Assembly (NCBI GenBank): GCA_017428055.1
Contig: JAFRRN010000015.1
Location: 1 to 40,748 of the forward strand
Origin: Prevotella sp.
GTDB lineage: Bacteria; Bacteroidota; Bacteroidia; Bacteroidales; Bacteroidaceae
Length of the DNA stretch: 40,748 nucleotides
Direction of reading: 5' to 3'
Part shown: positions 19,661 to 29,476 of the stretch, piece by piece
Position numbering within the stretch: position 1 is the stretch's first letter
Layout of the letters: the number at the start of each line of letters is the position of its first letter
The notes under the pieces: model-generated
What the model saw: only the letters and a program-made list of their open reading frames with translations
Told to the model about the DNA's origin: nothing
The model's database searches: none
Position numbers and translations under genes: made by a program

Positions 19661-20986
19661 ATGAAACGACAAACAACGGCAAATATCAAGAAAAACTGGA
19701 AGGGATGGCTATCCGTATTGCTATGCGTAGGCGTGTTTGGGGCCTGCCTGTTCCCCTATCGCGCCGTGCTGAACTACCATGAACAGAGGCACCTGTTCAG
19801 GTGGACGGGCTATTATTTCAAGGAGCAATGGGCGGCAGACGGCGGTTGGTGGGAGTATGTGGTTTCCTTTATAACGCAATTCTTCCATGTAGGTTGGCTG
19901 GGCGCGGTCGTCGTGGCATTGCTCGCCTGGGCTTTACAACGGCTCACATGGTGGTGCATGAGGCTCGTTAGACTTCGTTGGTCATGGCTTTATCCCTTGT
20001 CGTTACTACCCTCGCTGCTGCTTTTCTATTACGTTTTCATCCCCAAAGAATACCGGACAGACAACCAAGTGCGCGAGGCCGTGGAATACGACTACCTCGT
20101 CAGGAAGGGGAAATGGGACGATATTCTACGGAAGTCATACAACCACCCACCCCAAACCGCCAACGGGGTATGGTCTACCAACTATGCCCTCGCCCAAAAA
20201 GGCACCATATTAGACATGATGTTCCATTACAAGCAAATAGGCCCGGACGGGTTATTGATGGACGCGATACGCATGGAACCGCTCGCCCTCTACTCATTGA
20301 GCGACATCAGTTGGGAAATCGGGATGGTCAACAGTGCCGAGAGATTTGCTTTTGACGCTAAACAAAGGCTACCCAACAACCACAAGAGCGGACGGTTATA
20401 CAAGCGGTTGGCGGAGGCGAACCTCGTGAACGGCAACTATCCCGTGGCACGTAAATACATGGACATCCTGCAATCGACCTTGTTTTATGGCTCTTGGGCA
20501 AGGAAATACAAGGCGTTCCTACTTGACGAACACAAGATTGACACGGATGGACAATATGGGAAACTTCGCTCGTTCCGCCAAAAGAAGAACGACGAACTGG
20601 CTTACGCCAAGGAGCAAATGCTGGAGGAACTCACTACGGAAAATCCCAACAACCGCCTTGCGGCAGACTATCTGATGGCATATAAGCTATTGAGACTCGA
20701 CATGGAGGATGTCACACGACTCACCATGTCTATGGCAGAACACTCCAAGCAACGTGTGCCCAAGGCGGTGCAAGAGTGCATCGCGGGCTACTGGATTCTC
20801 TTCCATCCCAACGACTCGCTACCCATCCCCATCGACAAGTCGGTGTTTGAGACGACGGTTCAATTCATGCAAATCGTCAATTCCACGGGCAACAGGCAAC
20901 ACCCTTCCCTCGACGCATCGCCTTATAATGAGACCTATTGGCATTACCACGGGTGGGCAACCACCCAATTAAGACAAGAGCCATGA
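19661..20986 (+). CDS. DUF6057-like inner-membrane protein
   Basis: This 441-aa protein has three hydrophobic segments near the N-terminus (about 16-34, 66-92 and 107-127) followed by a soluble, helical, tetratricopeptide-like region of about 300 residues (for example SGRLYKRLAEANLVNGNYPVARKY). The layout and Bacteroidetes context fit DUF6057, a family of unknown function; it looks shorter than what I recall of the family, with fewer membrane helices. Its TGA overlaps the ATG of the next gene (ATGA), so the two are translationally coupled and probably act together at the cell envelope. The family name is moderately sure; the function is unknown. Confidence 0.65.
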   Translation: MKRQTTANIKKNWKGWLSVLLCVGVFGACLFPYRAVLNYHEQRHLFRWTGYYFKEQWAADGGWWEYVVSFITQFFHVGWLGAVVVALLAWALQRLTWWCMRLVRLRWSWLYPLSLLPSLLLFYYVFIPKEYRTDNQVREAVEYDYLVRKGKWDDILRKSYNHPPQTANGVWSTNYALAQKGTILDMMFHYKQIGPDGLLMDAIRMEPLALYSLSDISWEIGMVNSAERFAFDAKQRLPNNHKSGRLYKRLAEANLVNGNYPVARKYMDILQSTLFYGSWARKYKAFLLDEHKIDTDGQYGKLRSFRQKKNDELAYAKEQMLEELTTENPNNRLAADYLMAYKLLRLDMEDVTRLTMSMAEHSKQRVPKAVQECIAGYWILFHPNDSLPIPIDKSVFETTVQFMQIVNSTGNRQHPSLDASPYNETYWHYHGWATTQLRQEP

Positions 20987-22467
20987 GACAACTGCTAATC
21001 ATATTATCCATCATCGCCGTCGGGATAACGGCTTGCACACCCCTACCCGACCATCCCACGAAGAGCCAGGAATTGCCAAAGGTCATACCCGACTATATCG
21101 GAGTGACCATCCCACAAGACATCGCACCACTCAACTTCTACATAGACGATGAAACGATAGACAGAATGGATGTCATCGTGAAAGGCGCAAAAGGCGGACA
21201 GTTGCATTCCAATGGCAGATATGCGGACTTTGACATCGGCGAATGGCATTCGTTACTGAAACAGAACGTTGGCGATAGCCTCACCGTCACGGTATGTGCA
21301 AGGCGCAACGGAACATGGACGGAATACAAGCCGTTTGCCATCTACATTAGCGACGACCCGCTGGAAGAATGGGGAGTCACTTACCGATTGATACCTCCCG
21401 GCTATGAGACATACGGGTCGATGGGTCTTTACCAACGCTCGCTCTCCACCTTTGAGGAAACGGCAATCGTGGAAAACAAGCATGTAGAGTCGAATTGCAT
21501 GAATTGCCACACGCCCAACCGCACCAACCCAGACCAGTCAACATTCCATGTGAGGGGCGAGCATGGGGCAACGGTGGTGTGCCATGACGGCAAAATCGAC
21601 ATCCTATCACCGCGCAACGACGAATTGGGCGGCAGCATGGTCTATCCCTATTGGCACCCCTCGGGCAGGTACATCGCCTATTCCACCAACCAGACACACC
21701 AAAACTTCCACCAGTTACGCGATAGGCGCGTGGAAGTGTACGACGACTCGTCGGACATCATCATCTACCATCCCGCGACCCATGACATCCTCCTTGACAG
21801 CATCGTGGCGACAAGAGACCATTTAGAGAACTTCCCTGCCTTCTCTCCCGATGGCAAGACACTCTATTTCTGTGCCGCCAATCGGACGGATAGCATCTGG
21901 AAGAATTACATGGACGTGAAATACAACATCTGCCGCATCGACTTCCATCCCGAGACAGGACAGTTGGGAAGTCGGGTGGACACCATCGTGAACGCCCGTA
22001 GCATGGGCAAAAGTGCCAATATGCCACGTGTCTCATACGATGGGAAATATCTTTTGTACACCTTGAGCGACTATGGCTGCTTCCCCATCTGGCACCCTGA
22101 GGCAGACCTGTGGATGATGGACTTGGAAACAAACGACTCTTGGCCGCTTGCCCTTGCCAACAGCAAAGACGCAGAGAGTTTCCATAACTGGAGCCTGAAC
22201 TCACGGTGGATAGTCTTTACCAGTCGACGCGACGATGGATTGTATACCCAACTTTACTTCGCACATATTGACAAACAGGGCAGACCCGACAAACCCTTCC
22301 GTCTCCCTCAACGCAATCCGAGAGAATATGAAGCTGAAACGATTTATTCGTTCAACACTCCCGACTTCGCCCTCCGTCCCATCGACCTCATAAGCCAAGG
22401 CATCTACAAGCGGTTGATGGACAACGAGCGGGTCGCCAATAGATTAAACATGAGAGATGAAAGATGA
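20983..22467 (+). CDS. TolB/PD40-like lipoprotein with a CxxCH haem motif
   Basis: The start at 20983 gives a lipoprotein signal, MRQLLIILSIIAVGITAC, with the lipidated Cys at 18; an ATG 45 nt upstream in frame lies inside the preceding gene and spoils the signal. The 494-aa protein has a CMNCH motif at 172-176, the form that binds haem c covalently, with only one such site. After it come several PD40/WD40-like propeller repeats (HPSGRYIAYSTN, FSPDGKTLYFCA, SYDGKYLLYTLS, SRWIVFTSRR). It is probably anchored in the outer membrane or facing the periplasm. It is coupled to the DUF6057-like gene by an ATGA overlap. Substrate and redox role are unknown. Confidence 0.75.
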   Translation: MRQLLIILSIIAVGITACTPLPDHPTKSQELPKVIPDYIGVTIPQDIAPLNFYIDDETIDRMDVIVKGAKGGQLHSNGRYADFDIGEWHSLLKQNVGDSLTVTVCARRNGTWTEYKPFAIYISDDPLEEWGVTYRLIPPGYETYGSMGLYQRSLSTFEETAIVENKHVESNCMNCHTPNRTNPDQSTFHVRGEHGATVVCHDGKIDILSPRNDELGGSMVYPYWHPSGRYIAYSTNQTHQNFHQLRDRRVEVYDDSSDIIIYHPATHDILLDSIVATRDHLENFPAFSPDGKTLYFCAANRTDSIWKNYMDVKYNICRIDFHPETGQLGSRVDTIVNARSMGKSANMPRVSYDGKYLLYTLSDYGCFPIWHPEADLWMMDLETNDSWPLALANSKDAESFHNWSLNSRWIVFTSRRDDGLYTQLYFAHIDKQGRPDKPFRLPQRNPREYEAETIYSFNTPDFALRPIDLISQGIYKRLMDNERVANRLNMRDER

Positions 22468-22527
22468 AAAAAGGAATGGCGAAACGTTTTTTTCTCTTTT
22501 ATCCAATACCTTTTTACTTTTTTTCAT

Positions 22528-22535
22528 TATTTTTG
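22528..22535 (+). promoter_or_regulatory. -7 element of the GH35 gene
   Basis: TATTTTTG fits TAnnTTTG and lies 29 nt before the ATG at 22564. The -33 region around 22505-22511 is T-rich without a clear TTTG. It makes the galactosidase separately transcribed from the preceding pair. Confidence 0.5.
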
Positions 22536-22563
22536 CAAAAACATCAAATCAATACCTAAAACA

Positions 22564-24939
22564 ATGTATTTATCAAGACTATTCACTACATTAGCATTGT
22601 CGATGACTCTGATGTGGGTACCAACGACAAGCCAAGCCGCCAACAAGGGCGGCGACTTCACCGTGGGCAAGGGCACGTTCCTGCTCAATGGCGAGCCGTT
22701 TATCGTGAAGGCGGCAGAGGTACACTACCCCCGTATTCCCCGCCCCTATTGGGAACATCGCATCAAGATGTGCAAGGCATTGGGTATGAACACGCTCTGC
22801 CTCTATGTTTTTTGGAACATCCACGAACAAAAGGAAGGGATGTTTGATTTCACGGGCAATAACGACGTGGCGGAGTTCTGCCGCTTGGCACAGAAGAACG
22901 GGATGTACGTCATCGTGCGCCCCGGTCCATACGTATGCGCCGAATGGGAGATGGGTGGCCTTCCTTGGTGGCTTTTGAAGAAGAAGGACATCCGTCTACG
23001 CGAGCAAGACCCCTACTTCATGGAGCGCGTGAAAATCTTCGAGCAGAGAGTGGGCGAGCAATTAGCCCCGCTCACCATACAGAATGGCGGTCCCATCATC
23101 ATGATACAAGTGGAGAATGAATATGGAAGCTATGGCGAGGATAAGCCTTACGTGTCTGCCATCCGCGATTGCCTACGCTCCATCTATGGCGATAAGTTGG
23201 CGTTGTTCCAATGCGACTGGTCGTCCAACTTCGAGAAGAACGGTCTTGACGACCTCGTATGGACGATGAATTTCGGTACTGGGGCGAACATTGACAACCA
23301 ATTCCGCCGCCTTGGCGAGCTGCGTCCCGACGCGCCAAAGATGTGTTCGGAGTTCTGGAGCGGATGGTTCGACAAGTGGGGAGCACGCCATGAGACGCGC
23401 CCTGCCAAAGATATGGTGGAGGGAATGGACGAAATGCTCTCCAAGGGTATATCCTTCTCGCTATACATGACCCACGGCGGCACATCGTTTGGGCATTGGG
23501 CAGGCGCCAACTCACCCGGCTTTGCACCCGACGTAACATCATACGACTATGACGCTCCCATCAACGAATGGGGGCTCGCTACCCCAAAGTTCTGGGAACT
23601 GCGAACAATGATGGAGAAATATAATAATGGCAAGAAGATGCCTGCTGTTCCCAAGGCTCCCATGCCCATCATCACCGTGCCGAAGTTTGAGTTAAAGGAA
23701 TTTGCTCCATTTTATGGCAATCAGCACATGGATATAGGCGAAAGTCCGAAAACTTTTGAAGAGATGGATTTGGGCTGGGGAATGGTTTATTATAGCAGGT
23801 CTTTGCCAGAAATTCCTGTACCCAGCGAATTGACAATGGAAGTTCATGATTTCGCCCAGATATTCATAGACGACCAATACATCGGCAAGATAGACCGCGT
23901 GAAGAACGAGAAGACGATTACTCTCCCCCCCGTAAAGGAAGGCCAGCAACTGAACATTCTCGTAGAGGGAATGGGACGCATTAACTTCGGTCGAGCCATT
24001 AAGGACTTCAAAGGTATCGTAGGCGATGTGGTCATTAGTGCCGAAATAAAGAAAATCGAAATGACGTGGAAACCGAAACGGTGGGTTATGCATCCTATCA
24101 GCGACGAATACAGTAGGGCTGCTCGCTCTTTCGATTCGGATGCCTGGCCTAATGCCTTTGGAAGACCTCTTGCCGACCGCCTCACCGATGGAAAGTATGC
24201 ATTGGGTAAACGCGGTTACTATCGTGGTTACTTCAACCTCTCAAAGGTGGGCGACACATTCCTCAACTTCGAGACGTGGGGCAAGGGTCAAGTGTATGTA
24301 AATGGCCATGCGATGGGTCGTATCTGGTCTATCGGCCCTCAACAGACATTGTACGTGCCTGGTTGTTGGTTGAAGAAAGGCAAGAACGAGGTGATTGTCC
24401 TTGACGTGGTTGGGCCGAAAGAGGCCGTTGTTTGGGGACAGGCTGAGCCAGAACTGAACAAGTTGCAACTGGAGAAGAGCAACAAGCACAACAACATCGG
24501 CGACAAGCCCGACCTCAATTCCATGACTCCCGTGGTGGCTGGGGCGTTCAAGGGCGGCAACGGATGGCAGACCATCACCTTCCCCAATGCGGCAAAGGGC
24601 CGCTATCTTGCCATTGAAATCACATCCAACCAAGATGGTGGCGACGTGTCCGCCATTGCCGAATTGTATCTGCAAGGTGCTGACGGCAAGCGTCTGAGCC
24701 GCGAACCGTGGGTTGCCAAGTATGCCGACTCGGAGAATGAGAATGGCAACCACACGCTCGACAAGGTCTATGACCTTCAAGAGTCAACGTATTGGCAAAC
24801 GACGAAGGGCGCAGGCTTCCCCCACCTCCTCGTCATCGACCTTGGCGGAACACAGAATGTCAAGGCTCTTGAATACCTCCCCCGTGCCGAGCAAGGCGCG
24901 CCGGGCAGCGTGAAAGACTATCGCGTATTCATCTATTAA
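22564..24939 (+). CDS. Beta-galactosidase, glycoside hydrolase family 35
   Basis: This secreted enzyme should remove terminal beta-galactose from glycans. A signal peptide (1 to about 25, ending TTSQA) is followed by the GH35 catalytic barrel. The acid/base Glu is E186 in VENEYGSYG and the nucleophile is E263 in CSEFWSGWFD. Other GH35 blocks are VHYPRIPRPYWEHRIKMCKA and RPGPYVCAEWEMGGLPWWL. Beta-sandwich domains occupy about 390-640, and the last 140 residues resemble an F5/8 type C (discoidin-like) binding module. At 791 aa it is close to Bacteroides GH35 enzymes. No SusC/SusD pair is adjacent, so it is not part of a visible PUL. Confidence 0.93.
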   Translation: MYLSRLFTTLALSMTLMWVPTTSQAANKGGDFTVGKGTFLLNGEPFIVKAAEVHYPRIPRPYWEHRIKMCKALGMNTLCLYVFWNIHEQKEGMFDFTGNNDVAEFCRLAQKNGMYVIVRPGPYVCAEWEMGGLPWWLLKKKDIRLREQDPYFMERVKIFEQRVGEQLAPLTIQNGGPIIMIQVENEYGSYGEDKPYVSAIRDCLRSIYGDKLALFQCDWSSNFEKNGLDDLVWTMNFGTGANIDNQFRRLGELRPDAPKMCSEFWSGWFDKWGARHETRPAKDMVEGMDEMLSKGISFSLYMTHGGTSFGHWAGANSPGFAPDVTSYDYDAPINEWGLATPKFWELRTMMEKYNNGKKMPAVPKAPMPIITVPKFELKEFAPFYGNQHMDIGESPKTFEEMDLGWGMVYYSRSLPEIPVPSELTMEVHDFAQIFIDDQYIGKIDRVKNEKTITLPPVKEGQQLNILVEGMGRINFGRAIKDFKGIVGDVVISAEIKKIEMTWKPKRWVMHPISDEYSRAARSFDSDAWPNAFGRPLADRLTDGKYALGKRGYYRGYFNLSKVGDTFLNFETWGKGQVYVNGHAMGRIWSIGPQQTLYVPGCWLKKGKNEVIVLDVVGPKEAVVWGQAEPELNKLQLEKSNKHNNIGDKPDLNSMTPVVAGAFKGGNGWQTITFPNAAKGRYLAIEITSNQDGGDVSAIAELYLQGADGKRLSREPWVAKYADSENENGNHTLDKVYDLQESTYWQTTKGAGFPHLLVIDLGGTQNVKALEYLPRAEQGAPGSVKDYRVFIY

Positions 24940-24950
24940 GAGTGAAACTA

Positions 24951-25002
24951 AGAAGTTCAGACATGAGTTTCATTGAACCATGAGACTCATGTCTGAACTT
25001 CT
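24951..25002. terminator. 18-bp inverted repeat between convergent genes
   Basis: AGAAGTTCAGACATGAGT (24951-24968) and its exact complement (24985-25002) enclose 16 nt. It starts 12 nt past the GH35 stop and ends 30 nt before the stop of the minus-strand gene. No T-run follows on either strand, so it may act as a bidirectional terminator aided by other factors or as a 3' stabilising hairpin. Extra copies of CTGAACTT flank it. Confidence 0.5.
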
Positions 25003-25031
25003 GAACTCCCAAAAACTCCTGAACTTCCCTA

Positions 25032-26183
25032 TCAATAAATCCCGAAGAGGTTATCACGCTCAAAGAGGTTGATCGCCTCTTCTTCTATAGGAGTACGCTT
25101 GACAATCTCGTTCTTCTTCCAAAACTCGGAGTCATAGTCTTGTTCCCTGATGACATCGAGGATGTTGTCATAGAATTGCATCTTGTGTTTCCCCTTGACG
25201 AAACGCTCCGCCACGTTGTAGAGGATGCCCGTCGTCTCAAAGTATTTGCCCCCATCGGTATAATGGACAATGAAATGCACGCTCTGCACCTCCGTAAAGC
25301 CATGGTCTAACTGGCAATTCACCACAAAGGAATAGTCTATGGGCACGATATGCACACCACCCCGATATTCATTGCGCACGGCATTTTTCAATCCCTTACC
25401 CTCATATTTCAAAAGTTGGAATGTCTCACCGTCAATGTACAGGCGAGCCTCTATCGCACTTTTCCCAGTTTTTTTTGGAACAAAGGAGACGACAAAGACC
25501 TTTCGATCCCCATCGGTAATGGTCTGGCACTCTGCATGGTAATAGTTCTGGTAATTGTCATCAAGTGGCACCAACTCATCCGATAGAGAAACTATCGGAA
25601 CCGAAGAAATCGGCACCTCGGCGAAAGTGAAGTAATTGATGGGGTTGACCGTGAGTTCCCCCGCCACCGTCACGAACCGTCCCTTGGCAAATGAGAGCTT
25701 GCGGAGCTGGATGGCGGGACGGGCCGTGAAGAAAGCCTCAAGGAACGAAGTGCAGGTAAGCCCTGCCCTACTGGTTTGGCGATAGAAGAAATTGACCTGA
25801 TCCCACTTGTGTACCTTGTACTCTTTCTTAATCCGTTTCAACACTTTCCTGATGACATAATCCGCCCCGAACACCTCCACTTCGCCAAGCGCATACCCCT
25901 CGGTGCTGAGACAAATCTTATCGCCCACCTCCATAGCGGGCACCATCATCTTGCGATAGCCAACATAAGTGACGCGGAGCACGTCCGTGGAATCGGCATC
26001 GATGACAAATTCGCCTTCCTCATTGGTGATGGTATTCCTGTCGCCATTGATGTAAATAGACGCAAAAGGCAACGGCTCTCCCGTCTTCACGTCCACCACG
26101 CGCGATACTATGTGAAGTTGGGCAGACACCTTCATCGTGCAAAGCATCATGCCCAACCATAAAGCAATCATTCTTCCCATCAT
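25032..26183 (-). CDS. Secreted CarboxypepD_reg-like protein
   Basis: A 383-aa exported protein (signal peptide ending at about residue 21, KVSA). Residues 24 to about 105 form a carboxypeptidase-regulatory-like beta-sandwich with the block GEPLPFASIYINGDRNTITNEEGEF and VTYVGYRK. The rest is a conserved but unnamed region rich in beta strands. The ATG at 26183 overlaps the TGA of the upstream MG2-like gene (ATGA), so the pair is coupled and probably functions as a unit at the cell surface. The ligand is unknown. The family is common in Bacteroidetes. Confidence 0.8.
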   Translation of the reverse strand: MMGRMIALWLGMMLCTMKVSAQLHIVSRVVDVKTGEPLPFASIYINGDRNTITNEEGEFVIDADSTDVLRVTYVGYRKMMVPAMEVGDKICLSTEGYALGEVEVFGADYVIRKVLKRIKKEYKVHKWDQVNFFYRQTSRAGLTCTSFLEAFFTARPAIQLRKLSFAKGRFVTVAGELTVNPINYFTFAEVPISSVPIVSLSDELVPLDDNYQNYYHAECQTITDGDRKVFVVSFVPKKTGKSAIEARLYIDGETFQLLKYEGKGLKNAVRNEYRGGVHIVPIDYSFVVNCQLDHGFTEVQSVHFIVHYTDGGKYFETTGILYNVAERFVKGKHKMQFYDNILDVIREQDYDSEFWKKNEIVKRTPIEEEAINLFERDNLFGIY

Positions 26184-29100
26184 TTCTCTTGTAGTATTAT
26201 CCCGTTCTCGGTCAGCCCTTCTGCGGAGACGGCGATATTCTTGGTGAAACTATTGTTGTAGAATGTCACTTGCGCATGACCCTCGCCATCGGTCGTGACA
26301 GACGGGTTCCAATAGATGGTGCGGCGGTAGTCGCCATTTTTGGGTAGTGGCTCGTGACTATAGTCCACGCAATAGAACTCATCGGGAATGGTGTATCCCT
26401 GGAAATTGATGCGGAATCCATAGAAGTCGGGCTGGGGGAAGCCTGGCCGCAAGATGTTCTCCGTCTTGAAATTGATGATGGATGTGAGGGGATGGTCACT
26501 ATTCTTCGTCCCTCCCATTTCGTAATGGTACAATCGCTCATGATACTTCCCTTCTTGGTGGATGAGCGACCTGTCGTCGGCATCGACATATAGATAGAGC
26601 TTGGTGAAGTTGGCATCTGGCGGGAAGAACGACATGCCCGGTGCGAGGTTCTCCTCCAAGCCATACCGATCGGGGCTGACGAATTGGGGTTGTGTGCCAT
26701 ACACGGGGGAGTCAACCAACGACAAGTTCATGCCATCAATCCCCAAGATCATCAACAATTTATTGTAATTGTAATAGGATGCAAAGCTGAAGTCAAACTG
26801 ATGGTCGCTGAGTTTATGGAACTTGTTCCACATCCGTTGCGAGTTGACACGCATAAAGTTGTGCGAAGGGGGAGCCTCGGGCTTGAGGCTGTCAGTCTGT
26901 TGCCGATAGCGTACCATGTCCGAGAAGAAACTATCATCGGTAAAACCGTTTTGGATACTGCTGTCACGCTCTGCCCCCGGATGCCACCATCCACCCTTAT
27001 GTGCATCGTTGCCCATGAGTACGAAGTTGTCACCACTCGTTCCCGAACGGCCTTCAAAAAATAACCCAGACTCAAGGATATGGAAGGCATTGATGCCATC
27101 ATTCGTTCCCAGACGACCTCCCGACCCAGACCCAAAGAAATGAAAGTCGTTGATGGTGCCAAAGACATTTGACAGATGTGTCATCATGTCGCGCACATCG
27201 ATGACCGCCGTGGGCTTCACCTTTCGGAAGTCTGCCCAGCCGCGCCGTCCCCGCACCTTCACCTCTGGCATGACAAACGTACGGTTTTCATCGTCATAAT
27301 AGAGCATATCGACAACTTCTTCCGCCTTAGACATAAAGTTCTCGGTAAAGAGGTTCTTGTCGAATGCCTCGCTTAAGGCGTTTGTCTCATAAAAGTCATA
27401 GTTGCGGGCGATGGGCGAATAGGGGTTCAAGGGGATGATGTGCTTACCCACAAGATACGGGGGACGCCTGTTCTTGAACACCGAGAAGTTATGCCCTAAC
27501 ACTCCCGCCTTCTTATGCCCAATCTTCTTGGCGCTCTTCTCATTGAGCGTCAAAGCCATGTTGCACGGACCAAAGAAGGGATTGAAATTAAACATGAAGA
27601 ATCCCAAGGAGTCAGTCAAAATCTCCGCCTGGCTAAACGCCTTGTAAGGAGTGGACAACTCATTATACACCCATATAGGCTTCTTGAGGTTTTTCCAAAA
27701 CTCATATTCATACGACCCATGGTCGTCCACCACGCGCCCACGGAAGTTCAAGCCACGCTCTACCGCCATGAGGGGTGTCCACGGCTCGTCGCTCATCATG
27801 CGTTCAAAGTCATAACGGGTCCATCCCTGCACCATGAGCAACAGGTCGAGGGCGGTGCGATGCTCATTGTCATCCGCCTCAAAATAGTATTCGGGGTGTG
27901 GGATAAAGCCCTTTACCTCGCTCGATAGGAGCAGATACGAGAGGGCGTTGCCATCGGCGTATGTGCCATCGCGGTAGACACCATCGGTGACCGCCATAGA
28001 AAACTTGCCCTTCTCACGCACGGGGTTGCCCTCCTTATCCACCAACTGGCATTGGAGCGTCACCTTGTCGTGGGGCTTCAATCCGTTGGAATCCGTCGGT
28101 AGGTCTATATGCAACCGTTTGCCATCCAAATCATGGTTGTTGACAAACACCTCTCGCTGGGCAATCACCTTGCCCTTATTATTATATAAGGTGTAGATGT
28201 TGACACCCGTCTGCAACTGTGACTTGTCGATTTCTATCCCCAAACTCTCTTTTTGTCGCAGGTCGAGGATTTCATTATGGAGCGTTACGCCACGCGAGGT
28301 GATGCTCAAACCGAGTTGCTCTCCATCTGTCTGGTCGTTACGGCTGACGATTGCGCGTATTCTCTCTTTGCCAGTGAACACATTGAGGACATATCCGCGC
28401 CGCTGCGCCTTGGGCAAACGGAACGTATAATCCTTACCCTCGTATCTCACCTCTAACCGCAAACTGCGCAACAACTCGTCTTCCGTCTCATCGCTCTCAT
28501 CGCTGACGAATGAAAACATGCCACGCCCAGCATGGAGAGACTGGAAAGTGCCTATCTCCTTGCCTTTGCGGATGAGCTTGCCCATGACATTCAATGTGCG
28601 TCCTTCCGTGGTACGTGCCTGAAATGCCACGCGGGTAGAGACACCACGCACCAAGTTACCTCCCTCGGGATAGAAGTCTATCAGCAACTTGTCCTTCTCC
28701 TTGTTGACCAACGAGGCGGTAGACTTGGGCAGGCGGGGCATACGTTTCTTGTCATACTGCCCCTCGCCCACTCCCTCATAGATGGGGAACACGCGACTGA
28801 AGATGCCCGCATTGCCACGAAGGTAATGCTGAGCTCGCCGTAGAACTCCCGCGACATAACCTTGGTCATGCGCCACCAACCATGCCCATTGCCTTGTGCG
28901 AAGTTGAGCATCCACGCCGTATAAGCCCGCACCTCGTAAAAGCCCGCATTGAGCGTGTCTTTCAGGAGGAACGAGCCGCTGGTCTGCCCGTTTCTCACCA
29001 TCAGCTTCTGCGTCTCCACGGGGTAGCCGATAGGATTGACCAGCTCCACATAGAGGATGCGGCTCATGTCTGACGGTTTCAGTGTGGCGTCGTCCACCAC

Positions 29101-29301
29101 GTAAGCCTTGTAATAGATATGCTCCCCTTTGTAATAGGAGGTGTTGTCGAAATGCAGATACACCCGCTCCTGCGGATTGTTCCTCGCAAACTGGTCGAAG
29201 TTTGCCTGTAAGGTCGTCAATTGGGTTTGTGGGTCTTGGCTCTGTGCCATCGCCATGACGGTCGCCAGCAACAGCCACTGTAATAGTAGAATACGTTTCA
29301 T
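26180..29301 (-). pseudogene. MG2/macroglobulin-like surface protein, frameshifted
   Basis: Two frames together make one protein of about 1040 aa. The first frame starts at 29301 with a signal peptide (MKRILLLQWLLLATVMAMA) and an MG2-like block (ERVYLHFDNTSYYKGEHIYYKAYV), running to MSREFYGEL near 28830. The second frame continues from YLRGNAGIFSRVFPIYEG (near 28824) to the stop at 26180. The total span, 3122 nt, is one base short of a multiple of three, so a single lost base near 28827 explains it. The C-terminal half has a region like TonB plug proteins (FGSGSGGRLGTNDGI) and ends in a macroglobulin-like strand segment (YWNPSVTTDGEGHAQVTFY). It may be a real inactivation or a sequencing error. 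It is coupled to the next gene. Confidence 0.75.
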
Positions 29302-29425
29302 AATGGGATATGTTTATAGGTTTCTTTTTGCAAAAATCAACATTTCTTCACAAAAAAGAAAGGGATTTTCCCTAAAAGCTGAAAGGGAAATCCCTATTGA
29401 TGAAGGGGGAAACCCTAAAAAGGGA

Positions 29426-29463
29426 AACAGGTGAAAACGTTGCGCCAACCATTTTCACCTGTT
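29426..29463 (-). terminator. Terminator after coaW
   Basis: AACAGGTGAAAA (29426-29437) and TTTTCACCTGTT (29452-29463) form a perfect 12-bp stem with a 14-nt loop. In the minus direction it is followed by the T-rich tract TTTCCCTTTTT. It lies 13 nt after the coaW stop and closes the AAA-methylase-nuclease-coaW operon. Confidence 0.7.
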
Positions 29464-29476
29464 CACCTTATTATTC

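Noticed and set aside
28818-28835. Programmed -1 frameshifting
   Set aside because: No X-XXY-YYZ slippery site or downstream stem at the switch; the gene family is not known for it.
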